Origin: Chloroflexota bacterium
GTDB lineage: Bacteria > Chloroflexota > Anaerolineae > Anaerolineales > Anaerolineaceae
Reading direction: 5' to 3'
DNA length: 7,086 nt
NCBI GenBank assembly: GCA_011053085.1
Contig: DSBE01000166.1
Coordinates: 1 to 7,086, forward strand
Of the stretch, positions 6,147-7,086 are shown in pieces; the stretch's first letter is position 1, and each line of letters starts with the position of its first letter. A model generated the notes under the pieces. It worked only from the letters and a program-made list of their open reading frames with translations. It made no database searches and had not been told where the DNA came from. The translations under genes were made by a program, and so were the position numbers.

Positions 6147-6175
6147 TTGACGTAATAGAAATTAAGTTCTATTAT
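6147..6175 (+). promoter_or_regulatory. Sigma70-like promoter with overlapping palindromic operator
   Basis: TTGACG (6147-6152) and TATTAT (6170-6175) are separated by exactly 17 nt, so transcription would begin near 6182 on the + strand. A perfect palindrome, TAATAGAA (6153-6160) with TTCTATTA (6167-6174), fills the spacer and overlaps the -10, a classical repressor position. A second palindrome, TATTGA (6173-6178) with TCAATA (6183-6188), overlaps the first and the predicted start site. No ORF of useful length begins directly downstream on this strand. Confidence 0.55.
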
Positions 6176-6238
6176 TGAGGTATCAATAGCACCTTGACAA
6201 CCACCTCATAACCCCCTTTTCTACAGCATATACACACC

Positions 6239-6351
6239 GTCAATTTTGTTTGCGATGGGCGGCAGGCGGCAGAAGCCTCTGCCATAGGTATGACCGCTGT
6301 CCCTCGCTATCGCAAAGCCAAACGGTGACTGAATCACTCTCTGCAATTGAC
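6239..6351. ncRNA. Candidate structured RNA, three-way-junction fold
   Basis: Nested complementary segments can be read by eye. GTCAATT (6239-6245) pairs with AATTGAC (6345-6351). Inside it TTTGCGAT (6249-6256) pairs with ATCGCAAA (6309-6316), enclosing a GGCAGA/TCTGCC hairpin (6268-6283). A small GGTGA/TCACT hairpin (6324-6338) forms the third branch. It lies downstream of the promoter at 6147. I recognise no known RNA family. Pairing segments of 7-8 bp can arise by chance in 110 nt, and the strand is uncertain, so this is tentative. Confidence 0.25.
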
Positions 6352-6422
6352 CACCCTGATATACCACTCCTTGAACCAGACACACGACATTTGTACCTTG
6401 CCCTCCCCTTGATCCACTTTTG

Positions 6423-6459
6423 ATGACGACCCCGCTGCTCCTCCAGCGGGGTCTGTCAT
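6423..6459. terminator. Very stable GC-rich hairpin, terminator-like but lacking a T-run
   Basis: GACCCCGCTG (6428-6437) pairs perfectly with CAGCGGGGTC (6444-6453) around a 6-nt loop. ATGAC (6423-6427) and GTCAT (6455-6459) extend the stem past one bulged T. Neither side carries a convincing T-run, so it is either a processed 3' end or terminator of an RNA from the 6147 promoter, or an independent palindrome. The next 30 nt contain GCAGGC three times (6460, 6472, 6482) and a CATTTCG/CGAAATG inverted pair. Confidence 0.5.
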
Positions 6460-6550
6460 GCAGGCATTTCGGCAGGCGGTTGCAGGCGAAATGGTGACGA
6501 ATGATAGGCCAGACGAGCGACGCAAGTACTTTTGGCGCAGTCCGTTCACG

Positions 6551-6556
6551 TATAAT
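6551..6556 (+). promoter_or_regulatory. -10 box placed for a leaderless transcript
   Basis: A perfect TATAAT ends 6 nt before the ATG at 6563, so the usual initiation distance would place the mRNA 5' end at or next to the A of the start codon. No Shine-Dalgarno sequence lies between them (GAGAGC only). The -35 region is poor (ACTTTT at 17 nt spacing). Confidence 0.5.
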
Positions 6557-6562
6557 GAGAGC

Positions 6563-7086
6563 ATGAAACACCAAAAAACATCGTCTGATAAAATCCGCCC
6601 CAAACACTGGTTAAGGGTACTGGCTGTGTTGCTCATGCTGGTCGCGTTGGCGGTGCCAGTCATCCTGTGGCAGGCAGGGCGTTTTCTGGTGGTCTCCGAT
6701 GACCTGCAGACAGCGGATGCCGTGATCGCGTTGGGCGGCGACAATAGTTTTGACCGCCTGGAACGCGCGGTGGAGGTCTACCGACAGGGGCTGGCGCAGG
6801 TGCTGATCATTCCCGATACGCCAGATGCCACCCCCAGCGGGGAGTCGTATGCCGCGTACATGCGTGAGGCCGCCCTGGCACGTGGGGTGCGGGCGGAAGA
6901 CATCTATGTGACCGAGGTGACCGCCACCAGCACCTGGAATGAAGCCCGCGCCGTGCGCAAATTGATGCTGCGCAATGACTGGCAATCCTGTATCGTGGTC
7001 AGCGACCCCTACCACACTCGCCGCGCCAAAATTGCTTTTAGTCAGGATTTTCGGCCGCATGGGTTGTCAGCCGCCGTCACCTATAC
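6563..7086 (+). CDS. Membrane-anchored DUF218 (YdcF/SanA/ElyC-like) protein, 3'-truncated by the window edge
   Basis: 174 residues are visible and the frame is still open at the edge. A basic N-terminus (residues 1-19) is followed by one hydrophobic segment (about 16-38), a signal anchor that would leave the domain outside the membrane. The DUF218 landmarks then follow in order: ADAVIALGGD (51-60), the RLERAVEVYRQG helix (65-76), VLIIPDT (80-86) in place of the more usual IIVSGG, the TSTWNEARAV segment (122-131) corresponding to the ESxxTxENA helix, and CIVVSDPYHTRRA (143-155) matching the VTSxYHxxRA motif. Relatives SanA and ElyC of enterobacteria act in envelope integrity; the reaction is unknown for most of the family. 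In-frame ATGs at 6491 and 6458 would add 24 or 35 residues, but 6563 puts the anchor at a normal position and agrees with the TATAAT at 6551. It is not in an operon with anything visible. Confidence 0.85.
   Translation, partial: MKHQKTSSDKIRPKHWLRVLAVLLMLVALAVPVILWQAGRFLVVSDDLQTADAVIALGGDNSFDRLERAVEVYRQGLAQVLIIPDTPDATPSGESYAAYMREAALARGVRAEDIYVTEVTATSTWNEARAVRKLMLRNDWQSCIVVSDPYHTRRAKIAFSQDFRPHGLSAAVTY

Noticed and set aside
6194..6199. Perfect -35 hexamer TTGACA as a second + strand promoter
   Set aside because: No acceptable -10 hexamer lies 16-19 nt downstream; that stretch is C-rich followed by TTTTCTAC.
6221..6607. Minus-strand ORF of 128 codons between the AraC-type and DUF218 genes
   Set aside because: It begins antisense to the first codons of the DUF218 gene, crosses the GC hairpin, has no clear ribosome site and matches no family I know. 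It is the main alternative to the RNA candidate at 6239-6351, so a protein search would be useful, but I cannot support it as a gene.
6611..7060. Minus-strand ORF of 149 codons
   Set aside because: It is the antisense shadow of the DUF218 gene, whose + strand reading has the family motifs and a membrane anchor.

Overview
The window is GC-rich bacterial DNA, probably from a Chloroflexota member of the Anaerolineae type. That assignment is an inference from the divided glutamate synthase, the density of palindromic intergenic repeats and the general style of the proteins. No rRNA or other marker gene is present to fix it.

Left block (2-4163, + strand): two tandem genes form a split glutamate synthase (GOGAT). 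The first, cut by the left window edge, carries the FMN-binding synthase domain with a three-cysteine Fe-S motif. The second (889 aa) starts 1 nt after the stop of the first and joins a class-II glutamine amidotransferase domain to the C-terminal GXGXG beta-helix domain. Together they contain the main functions of the large GOGAT subunit, but in a different order and on two polypeptides: glutamine gives ammonia in the second protein, and 2-oxoglutarate is reductively aminated at FMN in the first. No electron-delivering subunit (GltD or ferredoxin) is visible.

Middle (4164-5041): 878 nt without a credible gene, between the convergent GOGAT operon and an AraC-type gene. It is packed with palindromes. 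There are two terminator-like hairpins after the operon and two tandem, nearly identical 114-115 nt repeats with inverted-repeat ends. There are also five stem-loops sharing a TTA-(6 nt)-TAA closing motif; four have the loop TTCTYG or its reverse complement and the fifth differs by one base. One hairpin occurs twice with its loop inverted, and another pair shows a compensatory base-pair change. Short ORFs here are translations of the repeats.

Right block: on the minus strand, 5042-5965 encodes a 307-aa AraC/XylS-type regulator with a C-terminal GyrI-like effector domain. Upstream of it is a 597-nt non-coding region. It holds a small palindrome, a good sigma70-like promoter on the + strand (TTGACG, 17 nt, TATTAT) whose spacer and -10 are covered by a perfect palindrome, a possible folded RNA (6239-6351), and a very stable GC-rich hairpin (6423-6459). 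At 6563 a + strand gene begins and runs off the right edge. It is a membrane-anchored DUF218/YdcF-SanA-like protein, and a perfect TATAAT six bases before its ATG suggests a leaderless mRNA.

The most interesting material is non-coding: the stem-loop family in 4164-5041 and the promoter plus structured region in 6147-6459. No defence, CRISPR or phage system is visible.
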